Assembly (NCBI RefSeq): GCF_963924675.1
Contig: NC_089232.1
Span: forward strand, 47,160,522 to 47,224,521
Direction of reading: 5' to 3'
DNA length: 64,000 bases
Origin: Phocoena phocoena
Taxonomy: Eukaryota; Chordata; Mammalia; Artiodactyla; Phocoenidae
Shown here piece by piece: positions 1 to 11,534 of the stretch. The notes under the pieces are model-generated. The model was not told the origin of the DNA, did no database searches, and was given only the letters and a program-made list of their open reading frames with translations. Positions within the stretch are counted from its first letter, which is position 1. Every line of letters begins with the position of its first letter. A program made the position numbers and the translations under genes.

Positions 1-1429
1 ACCATGGACACTATTCAGAATCTCAAAAAGTAGCTCCTAAAGCAAGTAGTGGCTTCTTCCAGAAGCTGAAATCTTTTGGTGTTCCAAGTTAAGAGGGAAG
101 ATAGAAACAGTTGCCATGCCATTCTATGATCATTTTCCTTTTCTTGCATTCCCAGTTACCTCTACCCTAAAATAAATGCACATGAAAGATACATGTCAGA
201 AGGAAGTTCTGAGATGAAATTAGAATGCGTTGGGTTTATTAAATAAATGTTCCAAGCAGAAAATTTTAAGAGTGTAAGGGAACCAAGAGAAAAAAAGAGA
301 AGAAGCCCAGTAAAGGTTTGATTTCAGTTAAAGCCTCATTCTGATCCCTTATAATAGCTCTAGGGTATAAATTGTGCCTCAGTTTCTGTCATGGTTAGAA
401 ACAAGGGAGGAGGGTTTTCATGATCCTGCAGCAGTCAGTTATTGATTAAGGGCTGCCTTGCCATGATGTAAACTCCAAGGAACTGCTGAGTATGTGGGCA
501 CATTGGCTCCAATATTTGCAGGGTAATGTTCCCCAGCTGTACAATGTTAGAAGAAAAAATACACAGAAACTAGGGAAGGGGCACTTACAGGGTTCATTGC
601 ATCCTTTTACAGGCCAAGGAAATTAAAGTTCCTATGTATACAATTCACCTAAACACATGCTTGTGAAAAGGAGTGCCGCTCAACCCCACTTGAATTGAAA
701 CTACAGCTTTGCCTCTGATAGACACCTTGGTAAACAAGATTCAAGAAACATAACTATACTTAGATTTATGGAAAATTTCTATAAACATTACACTATTGGA
801 TTTTTAAATTGTCGTTGTTGGCTAATAAAAGCTTCCTGGGATAGATTGGTACCCAAGTTATTCTAGAAAATACAGTGAATGACACATGCATCCATCTAAA
901 TTTCCTTGTCTAGCTTTCCTTCCATATTTGCTTACTTTACAAGATAAATGTTCCCAATAGTATACTAAAAAATAGATTTCTACTTATCATACTCCCAGAG
1001 TGATTATTATGTGGATATATTTCATGTTTCACCATTTATTTTCAGTGAAAATAAATCATAGTATCTGAGAACACTTAGTGCTAAATAGTCCGGAATTCTC
1101 TTCAATTCCTGCGGATTATTGAGTCATTAGTAAAAAGACACTATTGAATGGCTAACAGGCAATGTGTTGGCCTTGAGTGATCAAGTTGCATTCACTTATG
1201 ACTTGCTCCAGATGCTGATATCAGGTGAAATAAATGTTCATGGCTAACCGTTAAACATAATCATTTAATTTAATAGAATGACAATTTTTTTAGTTTAAGT
1301 TACATAGTGCTGCTTGACTGGCTGAATCAGCCTTTTACGTATTAAGTACTGATCAAGGCCTTACATTTTGTGATTTAAATTATCTCATTAACCTCTCATG
1401 ATCTTTAGGTAAGACTTTATTTTGAACAT
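1..1429. other. AT-rich single-copy stretch, no gene seen
   Basis: No open reading frame of note, no RNA gene and no repeat that I can name. It reads as ordinary AT-rich intergenic or intronic mammalian DNA and ends at the target duplication of the first SINE. Confidence 0.5.
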
Positions 1430-1443
1430 AAAGTGTGCTTAAT
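1430..1443. repeat. Target site duplication, left copy, of the 1.5-kb SINE
   Basis: The 14-bp sequence AAAGTGTGCTTAAT is repeated exactly at 1639-1652 on the far side of the SINE. It shows retroposition by target-primed reverse transcription and fixes both ends of the insertion. Confidence 0.93.
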
Positions 1444-1638
1444 TTTTTTAAAGATTTTTTTATGTGGACCATTTTAAAACTCTTTATTGAATTTGTTACA
1501 ATGTTGCTTCTGTTTTATGTTTTGGTTTTTGTGGTGATTTTTGGCCACAAGGCATGTGGGATCTTAGCTCCCCGATTGAACCCACACCCCCTGCATTGGA
1601 GGGTGAAGTCTTAACCACTGGGCCACCAGGGAAGCCCC
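1444..1638 (-). mobile_element. tRNA-derived SINE (CHR/Cetartiodactyla type), reverse orientation
   Basis: Read on the minus strand, the element starts at 1638 with the GGGGCTTCCCTGGTGGCCCA head typical of CHR-family SINEs. A Pol III B-box-like GGGTTCAATC follows, and it ends in a degraded A-rich tail near 1444. It is flanked by a perfect 14-bp direct repeat, AAAGTGTGCTTAAT, at 1430-1443 and 1639-1652. That is the target site duplication left by L1-mediated retroposition. The middle and tail diverge more than in the copies at 33.4, 53.1 and 54.7 kb, so this is an older subtype or a more decayed copy. Confidence 0.93.
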
Positions 1639-1652
1639 AAAGTGTGCTTAAT

Positions 1653-2125
1653 ATTTTGTTCATTTTAACCTGTGTTTTTTAAAATAAGGGGGATAAAGTC
1701 TATTTCATGCAGAATGTAGAGCATCCTCTTGCCCTTAGTGATTTCATGCCTACTTCCCAGATATGCAATCCAACATTCAACAAGCAACATCTTAATATGC
1801 TAGGTGATATTCTAAGCACTAATAGATTCTGAAGGTATGGTACAGCTGAAGAATAGTGGAGTGGAGAAGACTAGAGCTGGAGAGCACATCACTGTTTTAA
1901 TCAAAAAGACATTCCTTTCAATTTGTGGCATCCTGTTAGAGAAAGTAGCGTACCATTCTGAAGTCCTGAAACACTAATATGAGGGAAATATTTGGTCAAT
2001 AGAAAATACAAGTTGTTTTTATTTCTATCATTTGGGAGGTTGGTTACAGTTCTCATCTTTGGAGAGGTGGCCCTTTGTAGGTGGTATCCTATGTGTCCCA
2101 GGAGCACACTCTCCTTTGGTCAGCA
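1653..2125. other. Single-copy stretch, no gene seen
   Basis: AT-rich sequence with no recognisable repeat or coding feature; composition becomes GC-richer from about 2,100 as the minisatellite region is approached. Confidence 0.4.
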
Positions 2126-2733
2126 GAGCTATATGCTCTAAGGGTGCCCTCTATGTGGGATATGTGGGTCTTTCTGTTGTGGCAGGCTGACTACTGTGGC
2201 TGGCCCCGGTCCACGTGCTTGCCAGGTCTTGCCTTGTGTGGAGGCTGTCAGCTGCTAATGAGTAGGGCCAGGTTCAGGGTGGGTGGTGGAGGGGCTGGGG
2301 GTCCTGGATCTAGTATCAGCATGCTGGTGGGTGGAGCCAGTTCCTGACATGACTGGCTGTGGGGTCTGTGGTATCCCAAAGTTAGTGTCAGCCCACTCGT
2401 TAGTGAGGCAGGATCCAGGGGTAGATGGCTGTGGGGTCCAAGGTGTCTCAGAACTGGTATTGGCCTGCTGGTGGGTGGGGTTCCAGGACTGAGGTCGGCT
2501 GCTGGTTGGTGGGTCTGAGATCCAGGGGGTCTCAGGCTAGTGTTGGCTCAATGGTAGGTGGAACGAGGTCCCAAATTTTCTAGCTGCAGTACCCTGGGGG
2601 CATTGGAGCTTGTGTCTCGGACCACTGGTGGGTGGGGCTGGTTCCTGACACAGCTGGCTACAAAATCCAGGGTATCCCAAAGGTGGTGATAGCCCTCTGG
2701 TGGGTGGGGCAAGATCCCAGGGTGGCCGGCTGA
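2126..2733. repeat. GC-rich minisatellite, about seven degenerate 70-82 bp units
   Basis: A GC-rich block in AT-rich surroundings. The motif CTGGTGGGTGGGG or a variant recurs at about 2254, 2324, 2395, 2468, 2550, 2624 and 2697, giving spacings of about 70, 71, 73, 82, 74 and 73 bases. Each unit also carries a GGCTG-TGGGGTCC-like core and a 'GTCAGCC/TTGGCC' end. The last unit runs straight into L1 ORF2-derived sequence at about 2733. Sequence from 2126 to 2254 has related GC-rich wording but no clear unit. Frames open through the array are a by-product of its composition, not genes. I do not recognise the repeat family. Confidence 0.75.
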
Positions 2734-2934
2734 GAGAAATAATCTTAAGAAAGAAGAACAAACCTGGAGGTATCATGCTCCCCAATTTCAAACTATACTA
2801 CAAAGCTAAAGTCATCAAACAATATGGTACTGGCACAAAAACAGACACATAGATCAATGGAACAGAAGAGATAGCCCAGAAATGAACCCACACTTATATG
2901 GGCATATATCTACAAATCAACAAAGGAGGAAAGA

Positions 2935-3375
2935 ATGTACAATGGGGTAAAGACAGCCTCTTTAATAAATGGTGTGGGAATACTTGACAGCTACATGCAA
3001 AAAGATCAAACTGGATATTCCCTCACATCATGCACAATAACCAATTCAAAATGGATTAAAGATTTAAATATAAGACCTGGAACCATAAAACTTCTAGAAG
3101 AAAATGTAAGCAGTAAGCTCTCTGACATTAATTTTAATCTTTTTTTTTTCTTTTTTTTGGATATATCTTCTCAGGCAAGGGAGACAAAAACAAAAATAAA
3201 CAAATGGGACCAAATCACACTAAAAAGCTTTTACCCAGCAAAGGAAACTATCAACGAAATTAAAAGGCCACCTACTGAAAGGGAGAAGATATTTGCAAAC
3301 AGTATATCTGGAAAGGGGTTAATATACAAATTATGCAAAGAACTCACAAAGCAGAAAAACAAACAACCTGATTAA
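2935..3375 (+). pseudogene. L1 ORF2 remnant (C-terminal region), decayed
   Basis: An open stretch of 146 codons inside the 2.7-4.5 kb L1. It reads as the L1 ORF2 protein downstream of the reverse transcriptase, with a Lys/Asn-rich text including 'TKINKWDQITLKSF' and '[17 protein letters not shown]'. Neither the endonuclease nor the catalytic reverse transcriptase motifs are present, because the element is truncated upstream of 2734. A run of T's encodes an artificial poly-Phe stretch. It has no independent start or promoter and should not be annotated as a gene. Confidence 0.8.
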
Positions 3376-3820
3376 AAAAAGGGCAGAAGACCTGAATAGG
3401 CATTTTCCCAAAGAAGACATACAGATGGACAACAGGCACACAAAACGATGTTCAACATCACTAATCATCAGAGAAATGCAAATCAAGACCACAACGAGGT
3501 AACACCTCACACCTGTCAGAATGGTTATTCCCAAAAAAGACAACAAATAAGTGTTGGCAAGGGTGTGGAGAAAAGGGAACCCTTGTGCACTCTGGTGAGA
3601 ATGTAAATTAATGTAGCCACTATGGAAAACAGTATAGTGAGTCCCCCCAAAAATTAAAAATAGAACTACCACATGACCTAGCCTGGGGATTTACATGAAG
3701 AAAACAAAAACATTAATTAGAAAGATATATGCACTCCGATGTTCATTGCAGCATTATTTTAAACAGCCAAGATATGGAAGCAACCTTAGTGCCCATCAAT
3801 AGATGTATGGAAAAAGAAGA

Positions 3821-3845
3821 TGTTGTGTGTGTGTGTGTGTGTGTG
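3821..3845. repeat. (GT)n microsatellite within L1 3' region
   Basis: About eleven GT/TG dinucleotides followed by GCGTGCACACA. It lies in the part of the L1 where a TG/TA-rich stretch is common. Confidence 0.85.
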
Positions 3846-4559
3846 CGTGCACACAATGTAAATCTTGCCATTTACAACAACATGGATAGATCTAGAAGGT
3901 ATTATTCTAAGTGAAATAAGTCATACAAAGACAAATACTGTATGATTTCAATTATATGTGGACTCCAAAAGACAAAATAAATGAACAAACTTAATAAGAC
4001 AAAAAGCAGGATTATAGATACAGAGAAAAAAAAACAGACGGTTGCCACAGGCATTGGGTGTGGGAGAAATAAAGAAATAGGTAAGGGAGATTAAGAGGTA
4101 CAAACTTCTAGTTGCAAAATAAGTGAGTCAAGAGTATGAAATATACAGTTTGGGGAATATAGTCAATAACTATAATATCTTTGTATGATGACAGATTGTA
4201 ACTAGACTTACCATGGTGATCATTTTGAAATGTATAGAAATATCAAATCACTGTGTCGTGTAACAGTTGCGTACATAACATTGTAGGTCAATTATAAATA
4301 TAATTTAATACTGGTGTATGTTATATATAAAACTTATTAAAAGAGTAAGTCCTAAGAGTTCTCGTCACAGGGAATTTTTTTTCTATTTCTTTAATTTTTA
4401 CCTATATGGGATGATAGATGTTCACTAAACTTACTGTGATAATCATTTCATGATGTATGAGTCAAATTATTATGATATACACCTTAAACTTCCTCAGTGT
4501 TGTATGCCAATTATATCTCAATAAAACTGAAAGAAAAAAAAAAGAAGTTGGCTTTTAAT

Positions 4560-4960
4560 AGATTGTCCTTAAAAATCTCTAGAATATCCAGTTGGAAATA
4601 GCCAGTTGGAAGTTATTGGCAAAGTATACCCAATGGATTGAGAAAAATTACCCATGGAAATAGAGATGTAGTAGTGATCCTCAAATACGATCATAGTATA
4701 AAGGACACAAAAGAAGAGTGAGAGAGAAGAAATAGCTCTGGACAAACATCTTAGGGAATCAAAATATTATAAAATAGAAAAAAAAGGAGCTATACACATG
4801 AAAAGAGAAACTAGAGTCAATAAAAACTAGGAAGTGTCATCATGGTGGAAACCTAATTCTAGCATCTCTAAGAACTAAGAAGTGTCATGATGGCAGAAGT
4901 CACAATAGAGAAAAGTGTTGCATGGAGGATGCATTCAACTGTCTATCTGGTGAAGCCTAG
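4560..4960 (-). mobile_element. L2 LINE fragment (reverse orientation)
   Basis: Purine-rich text with 'CCAGTTGGAAAT', 'GAAATAGCTCTGGA', 'AGGAAGTGTCATCATGG' and 'GTCTATCTGGTGAAGCC' follows the order of the L2 reverse complement upstream of its 3' end. It is highly diverged; boundaries are approximate. The 3' tail of the preceding L1 abuts it, so the L1 may have inserted into this L2. Confidence 0.5.
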
Positions 4961-6790
4961 TCTTCTTAATGTTTATGGGCAAATGCTGCAAGGCATCAGT
5001 TGCTATAGCTTTTTTTTTTTTTTTTCTTCAACAGGATAAAAATTGCAGGTGATTCATCATGCCTCTACTAGCAATATTCTCTTTACTCTCCCCCTGACCC
5101 ATTTCCCTTTTCTGCTAATAAGATATGGTCAGTGTTTATAAGAAGTTACTGAAATTTGAAGAACCTTATACTGTTTTATTGGAGGGAAGGATGCTATATT
5201 TTGTTTCTTAACTGAGAATAATGAAAATTTCCATTTGACCACGATGCAATAAAAAAAATGATTCAATAAAATACATTACTGTACTGTCAATATGTATCAG
5301 GAACTCCTTTGACACTGGGATACAGAGGTGAAGAAGATATTTTAACTATAACATTGGATGTAAAGAGAATATGGAGAACTGAATGAGATAAATGAGGAGA
5401 AATAAATGAGGAGGGCAGAATTATTGTCATGTAACTAGGCATTGAAATTTTCCTTTTCTCCAGGATTCCTAAAGGACTCAGCTACAAAGTAAGGAGTTAG
5501 ATCCTGTCATCCAGGAATAGACTGGAAGTAAAAAAAGTAATATATTTCACTACTCAAGCATGCCTTAGTGCTAGAAAGACATGGCTGATAGTCCAAAATG
5601 AAGAAAGATATGCCCCCAACAGAGAAAACTGAAGTGTTAAAAATTACCTTGAATATCCTCTCTAATAGTATCTCTGAGAGTGGCTTGGAGCAGCTGGGCA
5701 AAGTGGAAAATCACTATAAAAAAAAAAAAAAAAAGCTTATACTATGGAGCTCTATAAACATAACAATAAACAACACCATTATCATCATGGAGTATAATTC
5801 AAAGCAGTGCATTCTAATCCCATATTGTGGTGGTTTGTAAAAACAGTGTTTTTTTTTTTTTTTTTCCAAATACAGTCATGGGGATAATAAGAATTAGGTT
5901 GGGTGGCATTTTTTTCTGGAGCTCAGCTTTTCCTTTTATATATTTTTAGGCTCATACATCTGTTTCTGTGAGTTTTTAGACTCCTAAATTTTGATAATAT
6001 GACACACTGAGGATTAGAAATCAAGACTTTGATTCTTTCAGAATGAAAAATAGTATTATTTCTAGGTAAAAATACATTTTATGTGTATATATAGCAAAAA
6101 TACAATAATACAAAATGAAACAATTTATGGACTTCTTTCTATATAGTTTACTTCTTTCTTATTGGAGGGCAACTTCATAAGGTTCATAAAGGCCGACTTA
6201 TAGCATCTCTACTCAGTATGCCTTGTTTCTTTCTAGGTCAATGTTATCTCTAGATTACCTGTCCTTGTGGATATTAATTAAATTTCTATTTTTCATAAAC
6301 TGTACATAAGACTAAATGTCTTCACTATGCCTTCCTTTGACCGTATCTTACTAAAATAATTTATATCTCAACACTTTAAACATTCATGAGACTCTTTATC
6401 CAAGGCTTGTAGGAAAAGGGGGTTACTATGTGTATATGTTTTAATGATTACTTGAGATTAAGAAATAAAAAAATGAAACATCATCCTTTTACCTAAATAT
6501 CTGAATTTAGTATAGCTTACCAGTCAGATATTATCTAAGAGTGCTACTTGTTGGATCAAATATTTTCACAGAGTAGCTTGGAGACCCAGGATATACTTTT
6601 TTCTGATAGCTAACCTGCGCCCCTTTTAAATCCAGCCCTGTTCTCTAACATATTTATTTGAGTTCATGAGTATAAGAAACAGACACTTTAAGAGAGGATG
6701 GATTTTTAAATAATCAACGAAGATCTGGGGAAATGAGAGTAATTCTTGTTACTGTTTAACTTTTTTGTGTGTATGTCAGAATGATTCTTT
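4961..6790. other. Single-copy AT-rich stretch with homopolymer runs
   Basis: Contains poly-T at 5009-5026, poly-A at 5718-5734 and poly-T at 5849-5866. The short frames at 5507-5701 and 5598-5840 overlap each other on opposite strands and show no domain, so they are chance. No gene or named repeat recognised. Confidence 0.4.
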
Positions 6791-7260
6791 TTGTCGTGGC
6801 TGTCAAGGATGTATGATTTGGTCTCTGCCATCTCTCCTGGACTTTATCTTCTACTGTGTTCCCACTAACTTAATTCTTTACCAACACTGGTTTTCTTACT
6901 AGTCCTTGATCACAGCAAAGTGGACCCTACCTCATAACATTTGCAAACATTCTTTCATGTTCCTGAAACTGTTTCCTTCCATTAGCTTCACGGCTTGCTT
7001 ACTCATTTCCTATATCTCTGACCATATATCACCTTAGTCTCCCAATATAAATAGAAAACCCCTCACCTCTGGGCTATTTTTAAGTGCATATTTTTTATTC
7101 CTCTTAGTAGCATCTAACATGGCATTTGATTTTTCTGCATCTCCACCCAAAGCCACAACAATGTAATCTCTGTGAAAGCATGAAATTTTGTTTTGTCTAT
7201 TGATGTATTCCTTGCACCCCAAACGCTGTTTAACCCATAGTGAATGCTCAATATTAGGTT
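6790..7260 (+). mobile_element. L2 LINE 3' fragment
   Basis: The order of pyrimidine-rich words fits the L2 consensus 3' half. 'GATTTGGTCTCTGCC' is followed by 'CTCTCCTGGACTTTATCTTC', then 'CATTCTTTCATGTTCCTGAAACTG', then a 3' end like 'CATAGTGAATGCTCAATATTAG'. This is a pan-mammalian LINE, strongly diverged. The minus-strand frame at 7034-7222 is chance. Confidence 0.65.
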
Positions 7261-7875
7261 AGAATATAAATATGAAGACTTTTACTAAGCCAACTCAGAA
7301 CAATGTGAAATGTCCCAAATAGATTAGGATCTTTTTTTAAGTCAGTGATATCTCTATACTTGTAACTAATTCTATTGTCTCCCATTTTATTTAGATGTTC
7401 ATTTTCATGGTAAGTTATATATTACTGAATCAAAGACATTTCATTTTCCTAGAATTTTGAGTCGCCACGATTATGTTTAATGTCATTAATGGGCCTAAAT
7501 TTTTAAAAGTCAATAAGCTTTCTGTCTTTGAGAAAACAAGAGTCACTTGCCACATACCATAGCTAAGTGGGCATCAGCAGCTTTGTTAAGTGTCATGAAT
7601 TTAGGGCAATAGGGTGTACTATCAGATCAAAGATGAAATTTATAGGCTGGAAATAGTAGGGCAAAGAATAGCTCAATGTTGGTAAAGAAAAGAAACAATT
7701 TTTAAATAGGTCAACAAGCACAACGACCATTATGTGATGATTAATTTACTGTATGTATCTCTTACGCTCACCAAATACAGATGAAAAAGTAAAAATCTGA
7801 AAGTGGTGGAAGCTGATAGTTTCAATCAATATGGATTATTCACTGATATTTTAATATGTAGATTAAGAATTTTAT
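7261..7875. other. Single-copy stretch, no gene seen
   Basis: AT-rich sequence with no open frame, RNA gene or recognisable repeat. Confidence 0.4.
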
Positions 7876-9080
7876 CCAGACCACTTGAAGCTAAAACTAT
7901 ATATCCCAACCCTGTGCCTAAGGGCGGGCATGTGCCTAAATTCTGACCAACGGGACAAAGAGTGGTGTTATATGTAAATTCCAAAAATTGTTCTTAAAGC
8001 ACAGTTAACCTTATTTTTGTCCTTTCTTCCTTTCTGTTTTCCTAAGAAAAGAACATGCTGGTTGAGCTTTGTTTTGTAGCTTTGGATCCTAGAGTATGTT
8101 GGTTTCCAATTTAATTCCTCTAAGCTAAAAATCCATCATTTTGCCTGCTCTATGAAAATGGATTGATTTATTTTTAATATATATTTTTTCTTTTTTCAAC
8201 TAGCTCAATATTAAGCTTTGTTAGTAGAGTGCTGGAAACAACATTGCAGGAGGAAAGAGCTTGCAACTTATTCCAGAATTCTTCTTCAGGCTCCTACAGA
8301 ACACAGCTTCCCTAATGCTGAGTTCCTGCAGTGTGAGCAACAGCTCCAGGCTTAGGCTTCCACAGTGCTTGTGGCTTCTCCAGGACCTGGCCAGTGCAGT
8401 GCATAGCATCCAGCACCACCCAAAGGCTATCAGGTTCCCTGGAACCTTCTTCAGGCAGTTTTGTAGCTGAGTGCGTTTGATGAGACACCGCCTGTGAACA
8501 CATTTCTCTAGCACCCTAGAGGGCAGAATTCTGGCAAGTTCCAGAGAGCATATTTTCCAGCAAGTTTTGTCAGTGCAGCACCATAGCAACTTTGATTCTG
8601 AGCTATGAACTTGCTCTCTTCAACAAGACCTGGATCACATTCTTGATTGAGGGCAGGTAGATGAGGTAGAGTCTTACTTGGGTGCCTTATCTCAGCCCTA
8701 GTGAAGTGGCTATATCATATATCTGCTATTATATTAAACATATATTACATCTGCTATTCTGCTATTCCTTAGAGTCATCTCAATTTTTACTAACCCATAT
8801 GTTATAATTCTAATCCTGTTATAATTAATACTTTTTTGTATTAAATTTTCCCTATTTTGATTATAGTATGGTTTCCTTCTCCATACTGGACTCAGCCTGA
8901 CACATAAGGTAACCATCATGTGCTAAGGAAGGCACAGCAATAAGATAACCTGAAACCATGGAGGGTTGTGTCAGCCCTGGACTAACTTCCAGACTTCTTT
9001 CACATGAAGAGGAATAAAGAACTCTTTAAAACTACTGTGATATTTGGTTTTTCAGCACCTGAATTTTCATGCTACATATT
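7876..9080 (+). mobile_element. Unassigned old repeat with a nested LTR-like block
   Basis: The outer parts (about 7876-8175 and 8915-9080) look like the two halves of one old mammalian repeat. The left half has 'CTAAATTCTGACCAACGGGACA'-like wording. The right half has a 'CATGAAGAGGAATAAAGAACTC' end. Between them, about 8205-8905 is a GC-richer block whose 3' end, 'GGTTTCCTTCTCC...GGACTCAGCCTGACACA', resembles the end of ERVL/MaLR-type LTRs. I cannot name either family, and no target duplication is visible. The 122-codon minus-strand frame at 8221-8589 falls inside the block and has no recognisable domain. Confidence 0.3.
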
Positions 9081-9149
9081 TAAGTAGCTAAACTAATCTT
9101 ACTTCCTACGCAGCACCAAATACACCTTTTCAAGATTTTTGGATAGTAG

Positions 9150-9210
9150 AATACAGAGTCTTAGACACCTAGTAGTTGCTCGGTAGTTAGTTGTTGAATA
9201 AATGAGTTAC
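9150..9210 (+). mobile_element. Short L2/MIR-type 3' end
   Basis: 'CACCTAGTAGTTGCTCGGTAG...TTGTTGAATAAATGAG' matches the shared 3' end of L2-type elements. Too short to separate L2 from MIR. Confidence 0.5.
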
Positions 9211-10129
9211 ATAGCTCATAATAAGAATACAAACTGTTAGTGAACTCTTAATAAAATCAGCATCATAAATAAAAGGAGCCCAGTATTATGTAGAAAACAC
9301 CAAATAATAGAACAAAATAATCTGTTAGCTCTGAATACTGAAGAAAATGATAGGTGAACTGTAAGAAAAAATTGTCTAATTGAAAGATTAGAGTTCCAGA
9401 TTCTTTAAACCCCCTTGAAAATATTTAGGATTAACAAGATAAATATGAATGTAAAGAGAAAAACCTGAGGCATCCTACATCCCACCTTCCTCTTAGTAGC
9501 CCTTCTTTTACTGGCATTAGTTCCACTAATGTTAAAAATATCAGCTTCTTAAGGATAAATATTAGAGGCTATGATTTGTGGTAAGCATAGATACTTTCAT
9601 TCCTTAATCATTTTTCTGTGGAATCATTTTCTGTGGAATCTATGGAGATAATTATGACATGATCACTACTCCTCAGGACTTCCTGCTATAGGGGAGGAGT
9701 TGCATATTAAAATGACTTTGATATAATAGAAATGAAAATTACTATAATACAGAAAGAAGGTTGTTTGTAAATGGAAGAGATAAAGAAACTGAATGCAACT
9801 GAAAGGAGTGGGGAATTTCTCTTAAGTTACAAGATTTAAGTTAAATCTTAACTGTATGAAGGGTTTGAAAAGTCAGAAAGAGAAAAATAAATCATTCCAC
9901 ATAATGCCACTAAATTAAACAATGTATGGAGCTCAGAATATTCAAGAACTTTTCAGATTATGGTACAGAGAATCATTAGTTTAGAGTTGTCTGGATGGGA
10001 CCTAAGAAATAAAAATGTAATGACAGGTTGTAGCAAGTGGAGGAACACTTTAAGTGCCAGGTGGTGAAAAGACAAGAAAAAAATTTCAGCAAGTGTAAGG
10101 AAAGGGTAAAAAAATTATTTCAAGAAGGC
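9211..10129. other. Single-copy AT-rich stretch
   Basis: No coding feature. Parts from about 9660 have L2-like purine-rich wording but are too diverged to call. Confidence 0.35.
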
Positions 10130-10335
10130 CGTACAGAAAGGAATGTGTAGGAGAGACTGGAGATATGAGAGAGTGGAAGCAAAGAGACCAATTATTGAAG
10201 TCACTGTAGTCATCAAGAGCAGAGTGCTTACAGTCTGGACTTTGAAAATGGGATCCAAAAAAGAAATGAACAAATGATGTTTTGCAGGGAACATCAGTAG
10301 AATTTTGTAGCTGATTTAATTCTAGTTGCTAGATA
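10130..10335 (-). mobile_element. L2 LINE fragment (reverse orientation)
   Basis: The series 'GAGAGTGGAAGCAAAGAGACC', 'CACTGTAGTCATCAAGAGCAGAG' and 'GTCTGGACTTTGAAAATGGG' follows the reverse complement of the L2 internal region. Highly diverged, with no coding content. Confidence 0.5.
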
Positions 10336-10984
10336 AGGAGAGGTTAATGTTGATTGTGAGAACTTGAAATTATACAACATGTCTGTATATACATAAAAAT
10401 CTGCACACACATTATTATAGTTCTTTTTCTCTACTTCTGAAATGGAGTAAATAGAAATGTTTTGAGTTTTTATACTCCAGAATAATTTTAATATTGTAGG
10501 AATTATTTTTCTTTAGCAGCCTGGTAGAATTCACCCACAATGCCATTTCAGATTAGTGTACATTTAGGAGAGTGAAAATTTAATTTCTACTACTCTTTGT
10601 AGAATTCACGTCTCTATTTATGAATAAAAATCATGAATTTTACTAAAAACTTCAACTTGTTGAAAATTGTGTATAATATTCTATTATATTGTATGTTGTT
10701 TATAGCTATCACTTGGTTTTGGTTTTTTCCTTAGACATATTGTATCTTTACATTTCTCTAAGCTATTTATCTTTTAAAGAATGTATATTTGTGGGGCTTT
10801 TATTAAAATAATTTAATAAAAAGCCAACCTTTATAATTGTTAATTTTTTATTTTATTTCATTGTCATCAGGGATATGGTTTATAAAATTCTTATTTTTTA
10901 ATTTATTTTTTATCTCCATGCATTTGTGTGAATATTTCATGCAATTAAAATAGGAGATACATTCCCTCTTTTTATGATTATAGA
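10336..10984. other. Very AT-rich single-copy stretch
   Basis: Extremely A/T-rich, with no gene or named repeat. It ends where the 3' tail of the minus-strand L1 begins. Confidence 0.4.
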
Positions 10985-11534
10985 TTCTTATTTTTTTCTT
11001 TCACTTTTATTGATATATAACTGACATACAGCACTGTATAAGTTTAAGGTGTACAGCATGAGTTGACTTATAACATCATGAAGTGATTACCATGATAAGT
11101 TTAGTGAATATCCATCATGTCATATAGATACAAAATAAAAGAAAAAAGTTTCCTTATGATGAGAACTCTTAGGATTTATTCTCTTAAGAACTTTCATATA
11201 TAATATAGCAGTGCTAATTATATTTATCCTATTATACATTACATCCCTAGTATTTATTTATCTTATAACTGGAGGTTTGTACCTTTTGGTGATCTTCATC
11301 CAATTCCCCCCTCCCTTCATACCCCACATCTGATAACCAAAAAGCTGATCTCTTTTTCTATGAGAGAAAAAGAGTATGTTTGTTTGTTTGCTGTTTTTGT
11401 TTTTAAAGTATAACTGATCTACAACACTATATAGTTCCTGGTGCACAACACAGTGTTTTGATATTTCTATACATTTCAAAATGATCACCACAATAAGTCT
11501 AGTTACCATCTGTCATCATAATGATATTACATTA

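Larger units (their letters stand above)
2734..4544 (+). mobile_element. LINE-1 3' fragment (old L1MA-like), 5'-truncated
   Basis: From about 2734 the sequence matches the late part of L1 ORF2: the 'AAGAAGAACAAACCTGGAGG' segment, then the region before the C-terminal domain, then a long 3'UTR ending in a short A-rich tail near 4544. The 2935-3375 frame is a remnant of the ORF2 region after the reverse transcriptase. It carries 'INKWDQITLKSF' and '[14 protein letters not shown]'-like words and a T-rich insertion near 3140. A (GT)n run sits at 3821-3845 in the 3' part. The 3'UTR resembles that of the minus-strand L1 at 11 kb, so both likely belong to one older family. The element is coding-dead. 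Confidence 0.85.

Noticed and set aside
2081..2492. Gly/Val-rich plus-strand frames that look like a repeat protein
   Set aside because: They arise from a 72-bp minisatellite whose unit is not a multiple of three throughout and varies in length, so no protein repeat is maintained.
8221..8589. A 122-codon Cys-rich minus-strand frame
   Set aside because: No recognisable domain; sits in a GC-richer, probably repeat-derived block. Kept only as a reason to inspect that block.
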